Origin: Oscillospiraceae bacterium
Lineage (GTDB): Bacteria; Bacillota; Clostridia; Oscillospirales; Oscillospiraceae
NCBI GenBank assembly: GCA_021205095.1
Contig: JAJPYE010000033.1
Span: 1 to 49,200, forward strand
Direction of reading: 5' to 3'
Length of the DNA stretch: 49,200 bases
Shown: positions 37,527 through 46,922 of the stretch, piece by piece
How the letters are laid out: each line of letters starts with the position of its first letter
Numbering within the stretch: the first letter of the stretch is position 1
Made by a program: the position numbers and the translations under genes
The notes under the pieces: generated by a model
Told to the model about the DNA's origin: nothing
Seen by the model: only the letters and a program-made list of their open reading frames with translations
Database searches by the model: none

Positions 37527-39197
37527 TTACTCTACGCTGATCATATAATAGTAGACCGGCTGGCCGCCGCGGATCAGGCAGGTCTCCGTATCGGGGAAGC
37601 TGCTGCCCAGGGCGGAGGAGAAGCTCTCCGCGTCATTTTCGGCTACGTCCTGGCCGTAGTAGACGGTGACAAACTCCGGCTCCAGGGGGGAGATGGTCGG
37701 GCCGAGGCTGGACACCAGCTCGTCCGTGCTGGCGAAGGAGCCGACCAGCGCTCCGTCCATTAATGTAAGGAATTCTCCGGCGTGGATGGCGTGACCGTCG
37801 AACTCAGAATCGCGGGCGGCGTATGTTACCTGGATGGTATGGACGGCGCTGATAGCGTCCGTAAATTCCGCCTGAAGCTGCTCCGGGGTGCTGTCCGGGG
37901 ACATGCGCATCATAGCGCTGATGCCCTGGGGAACTGTGCGGGAGGGGATGACGATGACCTTTTTCGGCGTCAGCGGCGCGCACTGCTCCGCAGCCATGAT
38001 GATGTTTTTGTTGTTGGGGAACACGAACACGGTCTCCGCCGGGGTCAGATTCACGGCCCGGAGGATGTCCTCCGTGGAGGGGTTCATGGTCTGTCCGCCG
38101 GAGACGATACCGTCCGCGCCGAGCTGGCGGAACAGTTCCTCCAGGCCGTCTCCCGCGCAGACGCACACGGTGCCGATAGGCTTTTCCGCCGGGACGGGCT
38201 TGGGGACAGGCTGATTTTCCGGCTCTGCCGGGGCCTCCTGAGGGGCGGAGGTTTCCTCCTGGGCCTGGGCCTCCAGGGAGGTGTGCTGCTCCCGCATATT
38301 CTCGATTTTTGTGGTCAGCAGGGGGCCGTAGGTCAGGGCCTGGGTCAGCACCCGTCCCGGAGCGTTGGTGTGGACGTGAACCTTTATGATTTCCGCGTCG
38401 TCCACCATGACGATGCTGTCGCCGATGTTTTCCAGATAGGCCCGCAGCAAATCGGGGCTTTTGGCCGCGCCGGATTTGCGGACGATGAATTCCGTGCAGT
38501 AGGTATATTTGATGTCCTCCGTGGCGAAGGCGGTGAAATCGGCCTTGGCCTTGGCGGCGCCGGGGTTCTGGTTCACCGTCACCCGACCCTCCAGATAGCC
38601 CAGCATGGCCTCCAGCATCAGGACGTAGCCATACCCGCCGGCATCGATGACGCCCGCCTTTTTCAGCACCGGGTTTTGGTTCACGGTGTCGTCCAGAGCG
38701 GTCTTGGCCCCCTCCACGGCGGCGTAGAGCATTTCCTCAAAGTATTCGGATTCCTTGGCCTTGGCGTTGGCGGCCTCCGCCGCCATACGGCTGACGGTAA
38801 GGATGGTACCCTCCGCCGGCTTCATCACCGCCTTGTAGGCGGATTCCACGCCGGTGGTCATGGCCTTGGCGTATTCAGCGGCGGTAGCGGTCTCCAGCTT
38901 TTTCAGACCCTTGGACAGACCCCGGAACAGCAGGGAGAGGATAACGCCGGAGTTGCCTCTGGCTCCGCGCAGAAGGGCGGAGGCTACCCGGTCGGCGGTG
39001 GCGGTCACGGTGGTGGCCTCCTTCCGCCGAAGGTCGGCGGCGGCGGAGCCAAGGGTCAGGCGCATATTGGCCCCTGTGTCCCCGTCTGGAACGGGAAACA
39101 CGTTCAGCTCATTGATGGCCTGTTCGTTTGCTTCCAGGGCGTCATAGGCGCACAGAATCATGTTCCGCAACGCGGCGCCGTCTATGTGCTCTCTCAA
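37527..39197 (-). CDS. fakA: Fatty acid kinase catalytic subunit FakA (DAK2/YloV family)
   Basis: A 556-residue protein. The N-terminal DAK2 kinase domain (1-200) has NVFPVPDGDTGANMRLT and RGARGNSGVILSLLFRG, the metal/ATP-binding motifs. The middle part includes EFIVRKSG and VHVHTNAPG. The C-terminal domain (about 340-556) is the FakA-type FakB-binding region, with NPSTEDILRAVN and VFPNNKNIIMAAEQ. FakA phosphorylates fatty acids held by FakB (DegV) proteins for phospholipid synthesis. It lies 60 bases behind the Asp23/Gls24 gene, the conserved yloU-yloV order of Firmicutes. A Pro/Glu-rich linker near 315-345 joins the domains. Confidence 0.9.
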   Translation of the reverse strand: MREHIDGAALRNMILCAYDALEANEQAINELNVFPVPDGDTGANMRLTLGSAAADLRRKEATTVTATADRVASALLRGARGNSGVILSLLFRGLSKGLKKLETATAAEYAKAMTTGVESAYKAVMKPAEGTILTVSRMAAEAANAKAKESEYFEEMLYAAVEGAKTALDDTVNQNPVLKKAGVIDAGGYGYVLMLEAMLGYLEGRVTVNQNPGAAKAKADFTAFATEDIKYTYCTEFIVRKSGAAKSPDLLRAYLENIGDSIVMVDDAEIIKVHVHTNAPGRVLTQALTYGPLLTTKIENMREQHTSLEAQAQEETSAPQEAPAEPENQPVPKPVPAEKPIGTVCVCAGDGLEELFRQLGADGIVSGGQTMNPSTEDILRAVNLTPAETVFVFPNNKNIIMAAEQCAPLTPKKVIVIPSRTVPQGISAMMRMSPDSTPEQLQAEFTDAISAVHTIQVTYAARDSEFDGHAIHAGEFLTLMDGALVGSFASTDELVSSLGPTISPLEPEFVTVYYGQDVAENDAESFSSALGSSFPDTETCLIRGGQPVYYYMISVE

Positions 39198-39257
39198 AGT
39201 TTTCTACCTCTAAATCGCTAGATTCGCAAGTTTCAGTTTCCGTGCGGAAACGGGGCC

Positions 39258-39605
39258 TCAATCCTGGTTCATGGAGTCGATGAATACGTTTACCTGGCTG
39301 ACAGGGACGCCTGTGGTGGCTGTCACCTTATAGCCCACCTCTGCAATGATGCTGGTGGACAGGGCATAAAGGTTTACCCCGTGATCTACGACGATGTGCA
39401 GATCCACGATCAGGGAGTTGTCCTCCTCAAAGCGCACCTCCACGCCCTTGGACATAGATTCCGGGCTGAGAAGCTGCCAAATGCCGCTGCCTCGTCCGGC
39501 CATGCCCTTGACGCCGAAGCAGCTGGAGGCCGCGTCGCCCACGATGGTGGTGAATACATCGGTGGAGATGTCGATGATGCCCTTCTCGCTGGCTTTCCGA
39601 ATCAA
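39258..39605 (-). CDS. Asp23/Gls24-family protein (YloU-like)
   Basis: A 115-residue protein with the Asp23/Gls24 fold: GIIDISTDVFTTIVGDAASSCFGVKGM, then GVEVRFEEDNSLIVDLHIVVDHGVNLYALSTSIIAEV and the final VSQVNVFIDSM. It begins at TTG 39605 with AAGGGGG upstream; no ATG fits the family start. In Firmicutes such proteins associate with the membrane and precede fakA, as here. Its own role is not well known; a link to envelope or lipid homeostasis is inferred from the neighbour. Confidence 0.87.
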   Translation of the reverse strand: MIRKASEKGIIDISTDVFTTIVGDAASSCFGVKGMAGRGSGIWQLLSPESMSKGVEVRFEEDNSLIVDLHIVVDHGVNLYALSTSIIAEVGYKVTATTGVPVSQVNVFIDSMNQD

Positions 39606-39731
39606 GATGAAAGACCCCCTTTGTGAGATGATGTAAAAGGTTTATATTCGCAAGCATTTAAACCGCGCCGCACAGAGCGGTCGCAGGAAAAATCTTATCA
39701 CAGGCCCACTTATAGTAAAAGGCCACTGGCT

Positions 39732-39760
39732 ATTATAACTCATTCGGAACGCTTTCACAA
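39732..39760 (-). promoter_or_regulatory. Promoter of the Asp23/fakA operon
   Basis: On the minus strand TTGTGA (39755-39760), 17 bases and TATAAT (39732-39737). The leader is about 120 bases with no obvious gene. Confidence 0.7.
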
Positions 39761-39893
39761 GAAAAATTTTACGGAGGGAGAATGTGACAATTATAAAACT
39801 CTTTTCAACGGCGTTGGTTTGTGTTAAAATGTCAAAGAGAGTATGTGTATTTTATTGTCTGATTGAAAACTTTTACTAAAAGGAGATGCGCCT

Positions 39894-42800
39894 ATGTCCA
39901 GAGCCAAGAAAACAATGGACGGAAATAACGCTGCCGCCCATGTGTCCTATGCGTACACCGAGGTAGCTGCGATCTATCCCATCACGCCGTCCAGCCCCAT
40001 GGCGGACTTTGTGGATCAGTGGGCTGCCGCCGGTCAGAAGAACCTGTTTGGAACCACCGTGAAGGTGCAGGAAATGCAGGCGGAGTCCGGCGCGGCGGGC
40101 GCTGTCCACGGCAGCCTGAACGCCGGCGCCCTGACCACCACCTATACGGCCAGCCAGGGCCTCTTGCTGATGATCCCCAATATGTACAAAATCGCGGCGG
40201 AGCTGCTGCCGACGGTGTTCCACGTATCCGCCCGCGCCGTGGCCAGCCACGCCCTGTCCATCTTCGGCGACCATTCGGACATCTACGCCTGCCGTCAGAC
40301 CGGCTTTGCCATGCTGGCGGAGACGAACCCCCAGGAGGTCATGGATCTGTCCCCTGTGGCTCATCTGGCGGCCCTGAAGGGGCGCGTGCCGTTTATTAAC
40401 TTCTTCGATGGCTTCCGCACCTCCCACGAGCTGCAGAAGATCGAGGTGTGGGACTATGAGGATCTGCGGGATATGCTGGATATGGCCGATGTGGAGGCTT
40501 TCCGCGCCCGCGCCCTGAACCCGGAGCGCCCCGTCATGCGGGGCAGCCACGAAAACGGAGACATCTTCTTCCAGAACCGTGAGGCGGCCAACCGTTACTA
40601 CGAGGCCGTACCCGGCATCGTGGAGGAGTGCATGGGCAAAATTAACGCAAAGCTGGGCACGGACTACAAGCTGTTTAACTACTACGGCGCGCCGGACGCG
40701 GATCGGGTCATCGTGGCCATGGGCTCCATCTGTGACGTGGCGGAGGAGGTCATCGACTATCTGAACGCCCGCGGCGAGAAGGTGGGCATTGTGAAGGTGC
40801 GCCTGTATCGGCCCTTTGCCGCTGACCGGCTGCTGGAGGCCATTCCCGCCACCTGCAAGAAGCTGGCCGTTCTCGACCGCACCAAGGAGCCTGGCGCCCA
40901 GGGCGAGCCGCTTTACATGGACGTGGTCATGGCGCTGGCCAACGCAGGCCGTACCGGCATCCAGGTGACGGGAGGCCGCTATGGCCTGGGTTCCAAGGAC
41001 ACCCCGCCCTCCAGCGTGTTCGCTGTCTATGAGGAGCTGAAAAAGGATCAGCCCAAGCGCCAGTTCACCATCGGCATTGTGGACGACGTGACCGAGCTGT
41101 CCCTGCCGGAGGTTCCCGCCCCCGACACCGCCCCGGAGGGAACCATTCAGTGCAAGTTCTGGGGTCTCGGCGGCGACGGCACCGTGGGCGCAAACAAGAA
41201 CTCCATTAAAATCATCGGCGACTATACGGATAAGTTCGTCCAGGCCTATTTCCAGTACGACTCCAAGAAGACCGGCGGCGTCACCATCAGTCACCTGCGC
41301 TTTGGCGACAAGCCCATCAAGAGTCCCTACTATATCTCCAAGGCGGACTTTGTGGCCTGCCACAACCCCTCCTATGTGGATAAGGGCTTCAAAATGGTGC
41401 AGGACGTGAAGCCCGGCGGCGTGTTCCTCATCAACTGCCAGTGGAAACCGGAGGAGCTGGACAAGCACCTGGACGGCGCGGCCCGGCGGTATATCGCACA
41501 AAATAACATCCAGCTCTATATCATCAACGCCATTGATCTGGCCATCGAGATTGGCATGGGCAAGCGCACCAACACCATCCTCCAGTCCGCGTTCTTCACC
41601 CTGGCGAAGGTAATGCCTGGGGAGGAGGCCATCGCCCACATGAAGGAGGCCGCCACCAAGAGCTACCGCAAGAAGGGCCAGGACATCGTGGACATGAACC
41701 ACAAGGCCATCGACCTGGGGGCCAACGCCTTTGTGAAGATCGACGTTCCTGCCTCCTGGGCCGACTGCCCGGACACCCCCGACCCGGAGATCCACCCCGA
41801 CCGACCGGAGGTCATGAAGATGGTCAAGGAGATCCTGACCCCCGTGGATCGGATGGATGGCGACAGCCTGCCTGTTTCCGTGTTCATGGATCACGTGGAC
41901 GGCACCTTCCAGCTGAGCGCTTCCGCCCATGAGAAGCGGGGCGTGGCCGTCACCGTGCCGCGCTGGGACAGCGAGAAGTGCATCCAGTGCAACCGCTGTG
42001 CCTATGTCTGCCCCCACGCCACCATCCGTCCCTTCGCCCTGACGGAGGAGGAGGCCGCCAAGGCTCCCGCCGCCGCCAAGATCGCTCCCTGGAAGGCGGG
42101 CAAGGGCAAGGGCGTCTATCAGTTCACCATGGCCGTGAGTCCTCTGGACTGCATGGGCTGCGGCGTCTGCGTCGGCGTGTGTCCCACCCAGGCCATCACC
42201 ATGGTGCCCCGCGAGGAGGAGCAGCCCCAGGAGGCCGTCTGGGATTATATGGTGGACAACGTCGCCCAGAAGGAGGAGCTGTTCGATATGACTGTGAAGG
42301 GCAGCCAGTTCCACCAGCCCCTGCTGGAGTTCTCCGGCTCCTGCGCCGGCTGCGCGGAGACCAGCTATGCCCGCCTGATCACCCAGGTCTGCGGCGACAG
42401 AATGTATATCTCCAACGCCACCGGCTGCTCGTCCATCTGGGGCGGCCCGGCGGCCACCAGCCCCTATACCGTCACCAAGGAGGGGCGCGGCCCCGCCTGG
42501 GTCAACTCCCTGTTCGAGGATAACGCGGAGCATGGCTTCGGCCTGTATCTGGGCCAGAAGGCCATCCGTGACCGCATGAAGGGCGTTGTGGAGGAAGTGG
42601 CGGCCAACGGCAAGGTGGACGCCATCCGCCAGGCGGCCCAGGAGTACCTGGACACCTATAACGACGGCCCCGCCAACGACGCGGCCACCCGCAAGCTGGT
42701 GGCGGCGGTGGAAAGCTCCGGCTGCGGCGGCGAGCATTGCCAGGAGATTTTGAAGAACAAGGAATACCTCTCCAAGAAATCCGTCTGGATCTTCGGCGGC

Positions 42801-43451
42801 GACGGCTGGGCCTATGACATCGGCTTCGGCGGCCTGGATCACGTGCTGGCCCAGGGCGAGGACGTGAACGTCATGGTCTTCGATACGGAGGTCTATTCCA
42901 ATACCGGCGGCCAGGCGTCCAAGGCCAGCCAGATCGGTCAGGTGGCTCAGTTTGCCGCCGCCGGCAAGGCCCTGGCGAAGAAGAGCCTTGCCCAGATCGC
43001 CATGACCTACGGCTACATCTATGTGGCCCAGATTGCCATGGGCGCCGACCCCGCCCAGGCCCTGAAGGCCATCGCCGAGGCGGAGGCCTATCCCGGCCCC
43101 TCCCTGGTCATCGGCTACGCCCCCTGCGAGATGCACAGCATCAAGGGCGGCATGACTAACTGCCAGTCGGAGATGAAGAAGGCCGTGGACTGCGGGTACT
43201 GGAACCTGTTCCGCTATAACCCCGCCCTGATCGCCGAGGGGAAGAACCCCTTCGCTCTGGATTCCAAGGCCCCCACCGGCTCCTATCGGGACTTCATTAT
43301 GAACGAGGCCCGTTATTCCGCCCTGACCATCAACTTCCCGGAGCGGGCGGAGGAGCTGTTCACCGAGGCGGAAAAGACCGCGCAGGAGCGGTTCGCGAAC
43401 CTTGAGCTGCAAAAGGAAATGTATGCCCAGGAGGCTGCTGCGGCCAAATAA
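39894..43451 (+). CDS. nifJ: Pyruvate:ferredoxin (flavodoxin) oxidoreductase, single chain
   Basis: A 1185-residue enzyme that makes acetyl-CoA, CO2 and reduced ferredoxin from pyruvate, the hub of anaerobic energy metabolism. Domains in order: domain I with AYTEVAAIYPITPSSPMAD, domain II, the gamma-like domain (GLGGDGTVGANKNSIKI), a two-[4Fe-4S] ferredoxin domain with CIQCNRCAYVCPH (from residue 696) and CMGCGVCVGVCPT (from 753), and the thiamine-diphosphate domain with GDGWAYDIG (about 969-977) plus the extra CAGC/CGGEHC cysteines of the third cluster. AAAAGGAGATG precedes the ATG. All cluster cysteines are present and length is typical. Confidence 0.97.
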   Translation: MSRAKKTMDGNNAAAHVSYAYTEVAAIYPITPSSPMADFVDQWAAAGQKNLFGTTVKVQEMQAESGAAGAVHGSLNAGALTTTYTASQGLLLMIPNMYKIAAELLPTVFHVSARAVASHALSIFGDHSDIYACRQTGFAMLAETNPQEVMDLSPVAHLAALKGRVPFINFFDGFRTSHELQKIEVWDYEDLRDMLDMADVEAFRARALNPERPVMRGSHENGDIFFQNREAANRYYEAVPGIVEECMGKINAKLGTDYKLFNYYGAPDADRVIVAMGSICDVAEEVIDYLNARGEKVGIVKVRLYRPFAADRLLEAIPATCKKLAVLDRTKEPGAQGEPLYMDVVMALANAGRTGIQVTGGRYGLGSKDTPPSSVFAVYEELKKDQPKRQFTIGIVDDVTELSLPEVPAPDTAPEGTIQCKFWGLGGDGTVGANKNSIKIIGDYTDKFVQAYFQYDSKKTGGVTISHLRFGDKPIKSPYYISKADFVACHNPSYVDKGFKMVQDVKPGGVFLINCQWKPEELDKHLDGAARRYIAQNNIQLYIINAIDLAIEIGMGKRTNTILQSAFFTLAKVMPGEEAIAHMKEAATKSYRKKGQDIVDMNHKAIDLGANAFVKIDVPASWADCPDTPDPEIHPDRPEVMKMVKEILTPVDRMDGDSLPVSVFMDHVDGTFQLSASAHEKRGVAVTVPRWDSEKCIQCNRCAYVCPHATIRPFALTEEEAAKAPAAAKIAPWKAGKGKGVYQFTMAVSPLDCMGCGVCVGVCPTQAITMVPREEEQPQEAVWDYMVDNVAQKEELFDMTVKGSQFHQPLLEFSGSCAGCAETSYARLITQVCGDRMYISNATGCSSIWGGPAATSPYTVTKEGRGPAWVNSLFEDNAEHGFGLYLGQKAIRDRMKGVVEEVAANGKVDAIRQAAQEYLDTYNDGPANDAATRKLVAAVESSGCGGEHCQEILKNKEYLSKKSVWIFGGDGWAYDIGFGGLDHVLAQGEDVNVMVFDTEVYSNTGGQASKASQIGQVAQFAAAGKALAKKSLAQIAMTYGYIYVAQIAMGADPAQALKAIAEAEAYPGPSLVIGYAPCEMHSIKGGMTNCQSEMKKAVDCGYWNLFRYNPALIAEGKNPFALDSKAPTGSYRDFIMNEARYSALTINFPERAEELFTEAEKTAQERFANLELQKEMYAQEAAAAK

Positions 43452-43515
43452 ACCGATTCCCTGTCCGCCCTCGCATAAACGGGGGCGGATGCATAAAAAG
43501 AAAGGATTGATACCT

Positions 43516-43953
43516 ATGCTGATAGGAAGCGTATTGGAAAAAATGGACGCGGAGTGCGCCTGGCAGCTCTGCGCTGACAAGCTGGCGGACAACGTTCGTA
43601 CGAGCTGGCAGAAAAACACTGCCGGACGCGTATCCAAATGGGAGGACGCCTTTTCCGAGGACGTGACCGCTCTGGCCGGTCTGCGGGAGGAGGGCTTCAC
43701 CGATCTGGTGGGCCTGGACTATATCTTCAAATGGTGGGGCGCCAAGGACGACGAGGAGCTGGCCGGACAGGTGGACGTGGTCTGGAAGATCGCCAGCGAC
43801 GAGGGCGTCAGCACCTATCGCAGTTGGATCAAGCTGGCGGAGCGGGATTTTGTCCTGGGCCGCTACCGGGACGAGCGGGCCAAGCGGGACGCCAACCGCG
43901 CCGCCTTCCGGGACGCCTTTGCCCAGTGGCGGAAGCTGTTCGAGCAAATTTGA
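43516..43953 (+). CDS. Small protein of unknown function downstream of nifJ
   Basis: A 145-residue soluble protein rich in Trp, Ala and charged residues: MLIGSVLEKMDAECAWQLCADKLADNVRTSWQ, then GFTDLVGLDYIFKWWGAKDD and a basic helical tail (RYRDERAKRDANRAAFRDAFAQWRKLFEQI). Start 43516 follows AGAAAGGA; other in-frame starts upstream lack ribosome sites. I do not recognise it. It follows nifJ by 64 bases on the same strand with no clear terminator between, so it may be cotranscribed. Confidence 0.6.
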   Translation: MLIGSVLEKMDAECAWQLCADKLADNVRTSWQKNTAGRVSKWEDAFSEDVTALAGLREEGFTDLVGLDYIFKWWGAKDDEELAGQVDVVWKIASDEGVSTYRSWIKLAERDFVLGRYRDERAKRDANRAAFRDAFAQWRKLFEQI

Positions 43954-43955
43954 CC

Positions 43956-43997
43956 AAAAAAGCCTCTTGCCGGGGAGAAGCGTTTCCCCGGCAAGAG
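43956..43997 (-). terminator. Hairpin with a T run only on the minus strand
   Basis: CTCTTGCCGGGGA (43964-43976) pairs perfectly with TCCCCGGCAAGAG (43985-43997). The run of A at 43956-43961 makes a T run on the minus strand, while the plus strand continues AGGAAAATAACTG. It may still stop plus-strand transcripts as a stem, but its geometry is that of a minus-strand terminator, and no minus-strand gene is seen to its right. Confidence 0.6.
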
Positions 43998-44103
43998 AGG
44001 AAAATAACTGTCGAATTGCACAAAAAATTCAGCGTTTTGTCGAATATTTTATCGCACTTTACCCCGATAAATGGGGCTGGATGTAAAAACCAGGCATAAA
44101 CTC

Positions 44104-44132
44104 TTGCAATATGAGGTTCCATGTGGTAAAAT
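44104..44132 (+). promoter_or_regulatory. Promoter of the polysaccharide cluster
   Basis: TTGCAA (44104-44109), 17 bases and TAAAAT (44127-44132). The leader to 44264 is about 125 bases, with a GC-rich inverted segment (AGGCCGAGCGGCGGCCT at about 44151-44167). I recognise no known riboswitch in it. The rest of 43998-44263 holds no gene. Confidence 0.6.
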
Positions 44133-44263
44133 GCGAAAATGCAATGAAAAGAGGCCGAGCGGCGGCCTGCCCGTGCCTGGCCTTGAAACAGATGACGCAA
44201 CATGAATGGCGCGGATTCTGACTTGATGATAAAATGCTGTGGCATGAGGGATCGAAAGATTAT

Positions 44264-44995
44264 ATGACAGAACTGAAATCATATATCGACGTTATAAATT
44301 TAAAGCCGCTAGAGATGGAAGCCAATGCCGTGAGTGATACAACAAAGCCGTCGGAACGAGCCTTTGAAACAATAGAATGTAAGCCCCGACGGGCCTATTT
44401 CTTCGCAAAGCGAGTTGTTGACGTGACCTTCTCCCTGGTGGGACTGATATGCCTGTCGCCGCTGTTTTTGGTGCTTTCCGTCCTGATTTTTCTGGACGAC
44501 CCCCATGGTTCGCCTTTTTTTGTGCAGACCAGAATCGGGAAGGACGGCAGGGAATTTAAATTTTATAAATTCCGCTCTATGGTTGTCAACGCGGAGGAGC
44601 TGCTCCCGCAGCTCATGGATAAAAACGAGCGCGATGGTCGCACCTTCAAAATGAAGGACGACCCCCGCATCACCCGCGTGGGGCGCATTATCCGGCGGAC
44701 AAGCATCGACGAGCTGCCCCAGCTTCTGAACGTGCTGAAGGGCGATATGAGCATCGTCGGCCCCCGCCCCCCGCTGCCCCGCGAGGTGGAAACCTACAGC
44801 GCGTATGAAATGCAGCGGCTGATGATAAAGCCGGGCCTGACCTGCTATTGGCAGACCCTCAAGCATCGTCACGAGCTGTCCTTTGAGGAGTGGGTGGATC
44901 TGGATCTCAAATATATCGAGACCTGCTCTCCCTGGGTGGACATCAAGCTGATTTTCAAAACCTTCTCGGTGATCTTTGAGGGGCGGAACTGCTGA
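44264..44995 (+). CDS. Priming sugar-phosphate transferase (bacterial sugar transferase family)
   Basis: A 243-residue membrane enzyme that moves a sugar phosphate onto undecaprenyl phosphate to start polysaccharide synthesis. One N-terminal hydrophobic segment (VVDVTFSLVGLICLSPLFLVLSVLIF), then the catalytic core: FFVQTRIGKDGREFKFYKFRSM, TRVGRIIRRTSIDELPQLLNVLKGDMSIVGPRPPLP and KPGLTCYWQT. These are the signatures of PF02397. Start 44264 is chosen over 44234, though neither has a strong ribosome site. It heads a row of surface-polymer genes read in the same direction. Confidence 0.9.
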   Translation: MTELKSYIDVINLKPLEMEANAVSDTTKPSERAFETIECKPRRAYFFAKRVVDVTFSLVGLICLSPLFLVLSVLIFLDDPHGSPFFVQTRIGKDGREFKFYKFRSMVVNAEELLPQLMDKNERDGRTFKMKDDPRITRVGRIIRRTSIDELPQLLNVLKGDMSIVGPRPPLPREVETYSAYEMQRLMIKPGLTCYWQTLKHRHELSFEEWVDLDLKYIETCSPWVDIKLIFKTFSVIFEGRNC

Positions 44996-45027
44996 ACAAT
45001 AACGCCGGGCCGGATGGAAAGAGATAA

Positions 45028-45948
45028 ATGAAAACAACCTTACTTATCATGGCTGCCGGCATCGGCAGCCGCTTCGGAGGCGGCATCAAGCAGCTTGAGC
45101 CGGTGGGACTGCATGGGGAAATCATCATGGACTACTCCATCCATGACGCCATACAGGCCGGCTTCAACAAGATTGTGTTCATCATCCGCCGGGATATTGA
45201 GGCGGATTTCAGAGAGATCATCGGCGAGCGCATCGAAGCGCTCTGCAAGCGCCTCGGCGTGGAGGTGGAATACGCCTTTCAGGCCCTGGAGGATGTCCCC
45301 GCCGGGGTGACTGTCCCTGCGGACAGGACAAAGCCCTGGGGTACCGGCCAGGCCGTGCTGGCAGCCAAGGCGCTGATACACGAACCGTTCGCGGTTATCA
45401 ACGCGGACGACTATTACGGCAAGGAGGCGTTTGCCGCCCTCCACGATTTTCTTCTGCGCTATACGCCGGAGCGGCCAAACGACCTCTGCATGGCGGGGTT
45501 TATCCTGAAAAATACCCTCTCCGACCACGGCGGCGTCACCAGAGGGCTGTGCCAGGTGGAAAATGGCTATCTGACCGATATTGTCGAGACGAAAAATATC
45601 GTCAAAACCGCCGTCGGTGCGCAGGCCAACGGGAAGGATTTGAACCCGGACGGGAAGGTCTCCATGAATATGTGGGGCCTGACGCCGGAATTTCTGGACA
45701 CGCTGGAATGGGGTTTCAACCATTTCTTTGAGACCATTGGCGATGATTGGCAGGACGGCGAATACCTGATGCCCATCTTCATCGGCGACCTGCTGCGGGA
45801 GAAAAAAGTCTCCGTTCAGGTTCTGGAAAGCCGTGACAAATGGTTCGGCATCACCTATAAAGCGGATATGCCTGAGGTGAAGGAGAATTTCCTCCGTCTT
45901 ATCCAGGAGGGCGTCTACGGCGAGGAGCTGTTTGGAGATCTGGTGTGA
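45028..45948 (+). CDS. Nucleotidyltransferase (sugar or alditol nucleotide synthesis)
   Basis: A 306-residue protein with the nucleotidyltransferase fold: MAAGIGSRFGGGIKQLEPVG (signature GxGxR..K), WGTGQAVLAAKALI and the metal-binding INADDYYGKEAF. C-terminal residues to YKADMPEVKENFLRL resemble uncharacterised relatives of sugar-phosphate nucleotidyltransferases. It would make an NDP-activated precursor for the cluster; given the neighbouring LicD and CDP-glycerol-type genes, a CDP- or UDP-linked product is possible. It is still GC-rich like the chromosome, while the next genes are not. Confidence 0.82.
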   Translation: MKTTLLIMAAGIGSRFGGGIKQLEPVGLHGEIIMDYSIHDAIQAGFNKIVFIIRRDIEADFREIIGERIEALCKRLGVEVEYAFQALEDVPAGVTVPADRTKPWGTGQAVLAAKALIHEPFAVINADDYYGKEAFAALHDFLLRYTPERPNDLCMAGFILKNTLSDHGGVTRGLCQVENGYLTDIVETKNIVKTAVGAQANGKDLNPDGKVSMNMWGLTPEFLDTLEWGFNHFFETIGDDWQDGEYLMPIFIGDLLREKKVSVQVLESRDKWFGITYKADMPEVKENFLRLIQEGVYGEELFGDLV

Positions 45949-46048
45949 ATATAAATCGGCTCTTTCGCGGGGATGTTTGCGGCGGTATGCGCGCGGCATC
46001 GCGGAGGGGCCGTGTTTTTATAATTAAAACGAAAGTTTGGTAGACGCG

Positions 46049-46915
46049 ATGGTAGATAAAAATTGGAATTCAACCTATAATCAGGAAGATAACAGTGAGT
46101 TGCGGAAGCTACAGTTAGTTGAGCTGGAGATAATGAGGATTTTTTCCGAAGTTTGTGAAAAATATAATTTTCGCTATTATCTGGTAGGAGGAACTATGCT
46201 TGGTGCAGTTCGACACCGTGGTTTTATTCCGTGGGACGATGATATAGATGTCGGAATGCCTAGACCTGATTATGAACAATTTCTTTCGGTTGTTTGTGAT
46301 GAATTGCCAGAGGGATATGGTTTTTTGAATTATAAGACGGATGAACAGTATCGAAGAAATTTTAGCCGCATAGTGAATAACAATGTAAAGATATGGAATG
46401 CATCCAATACAGAGACGATAGTTGAAGCAGCCTGGTTGGATATTTTTCCTTTTGATGGAATGCCAACAAATGCATTCCGTCAAAAGTTGCATTTTTGGCG
46501 CTTAACAGCTATTCGATTTTTTTATCACGCTTCCTGTTTTGATGAATTGGTAAATTTAAATCGGCCAGGTCGGTCGTGGTATTTGCAAGTTGCGATCAAA
46601 TTTATTTCTGTTACACGTATTGGTTCCAAGATGGATACAAAAAAGCTAATGCGACGCATGGAAAAAGGCCTTATGAAGTATTCTTATGATTCATGTGAGT
46701 ATATAGTCAGTTTCTTTGGAGCCTATATGACGAAAGAAATTATTGAAAAAAGACTTTTGGGGGATGGGGTGAAGTACCAATTTGAAAATCTGAGTTTGAA
46801 TGGCCCCATGATGTTTGATGAATTTCTGACACACTTTTATGGCAACTATATGAAACCGCCAGAAGATACGGACAAGGATAAGCATAATATCCGAAAAATT
46901 GAGTACAACGAGTAA
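46049..46915 (+). CDS. LicD-family phosphotransferase
   Basis: A 288-residue protein with the LicD nucleotidyltransferase-fold signature FRYYLVGGTMLGAVRHRGFIPWDDDIDVGMPRPDYEQFL. LicD proteins move phosphocholine or related phospho-groups from CDP donors onto surface polysaccharides or teichoic acids. ATG 46049 is preferred; a TTG at 46037 would add four residues. The tail ends KPPEDTDKDKHNIRKIEYNE. It is the first gene of the AT-rich part, and the next gene begins seven bases on. Confidence 0.9.
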   Translation: MVDKNWNSTYNQEDNSELRKLQLVELEIMRIFSEVCEKYNFRYYLVGGTMLGAVRHRGFIPWDDDIDVGMPRPDYEQFLSVVCDELPEGYGFLNYKTDEQYRRNFSRIVNNNVKIWNASNTETIVEAAWLDIFPFDGMPTNAFRQKLHFWRLTAIRFFYHASCFDELVNLNRPGRSWYLQVAIKFISVTRIGSKMDTKKLMRRMEKGLMKYSYDSCEYIVSFFGAYMTKEIIEKRLLGDGVKYQFENLSLNGPMMFDEFLTHFYGNYMKPPEDTDKDKHNIRKIEYNE

Positions 46916-46922
46916 GGCCGAA

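Noticed and set aside
39876-43700. 1274-codon open frame antisense to nifJ
   Set aside because: Produced by strong codon bias of the sense gene; the sense frame has all oxidoreductase motifs.
44133-44263. Cyclic-di-GMP or other riboswitch in the polysaccharide leader
   Set aside because: A GACGCAA string is present, but the rest of the GEMM core and the second stem are not.
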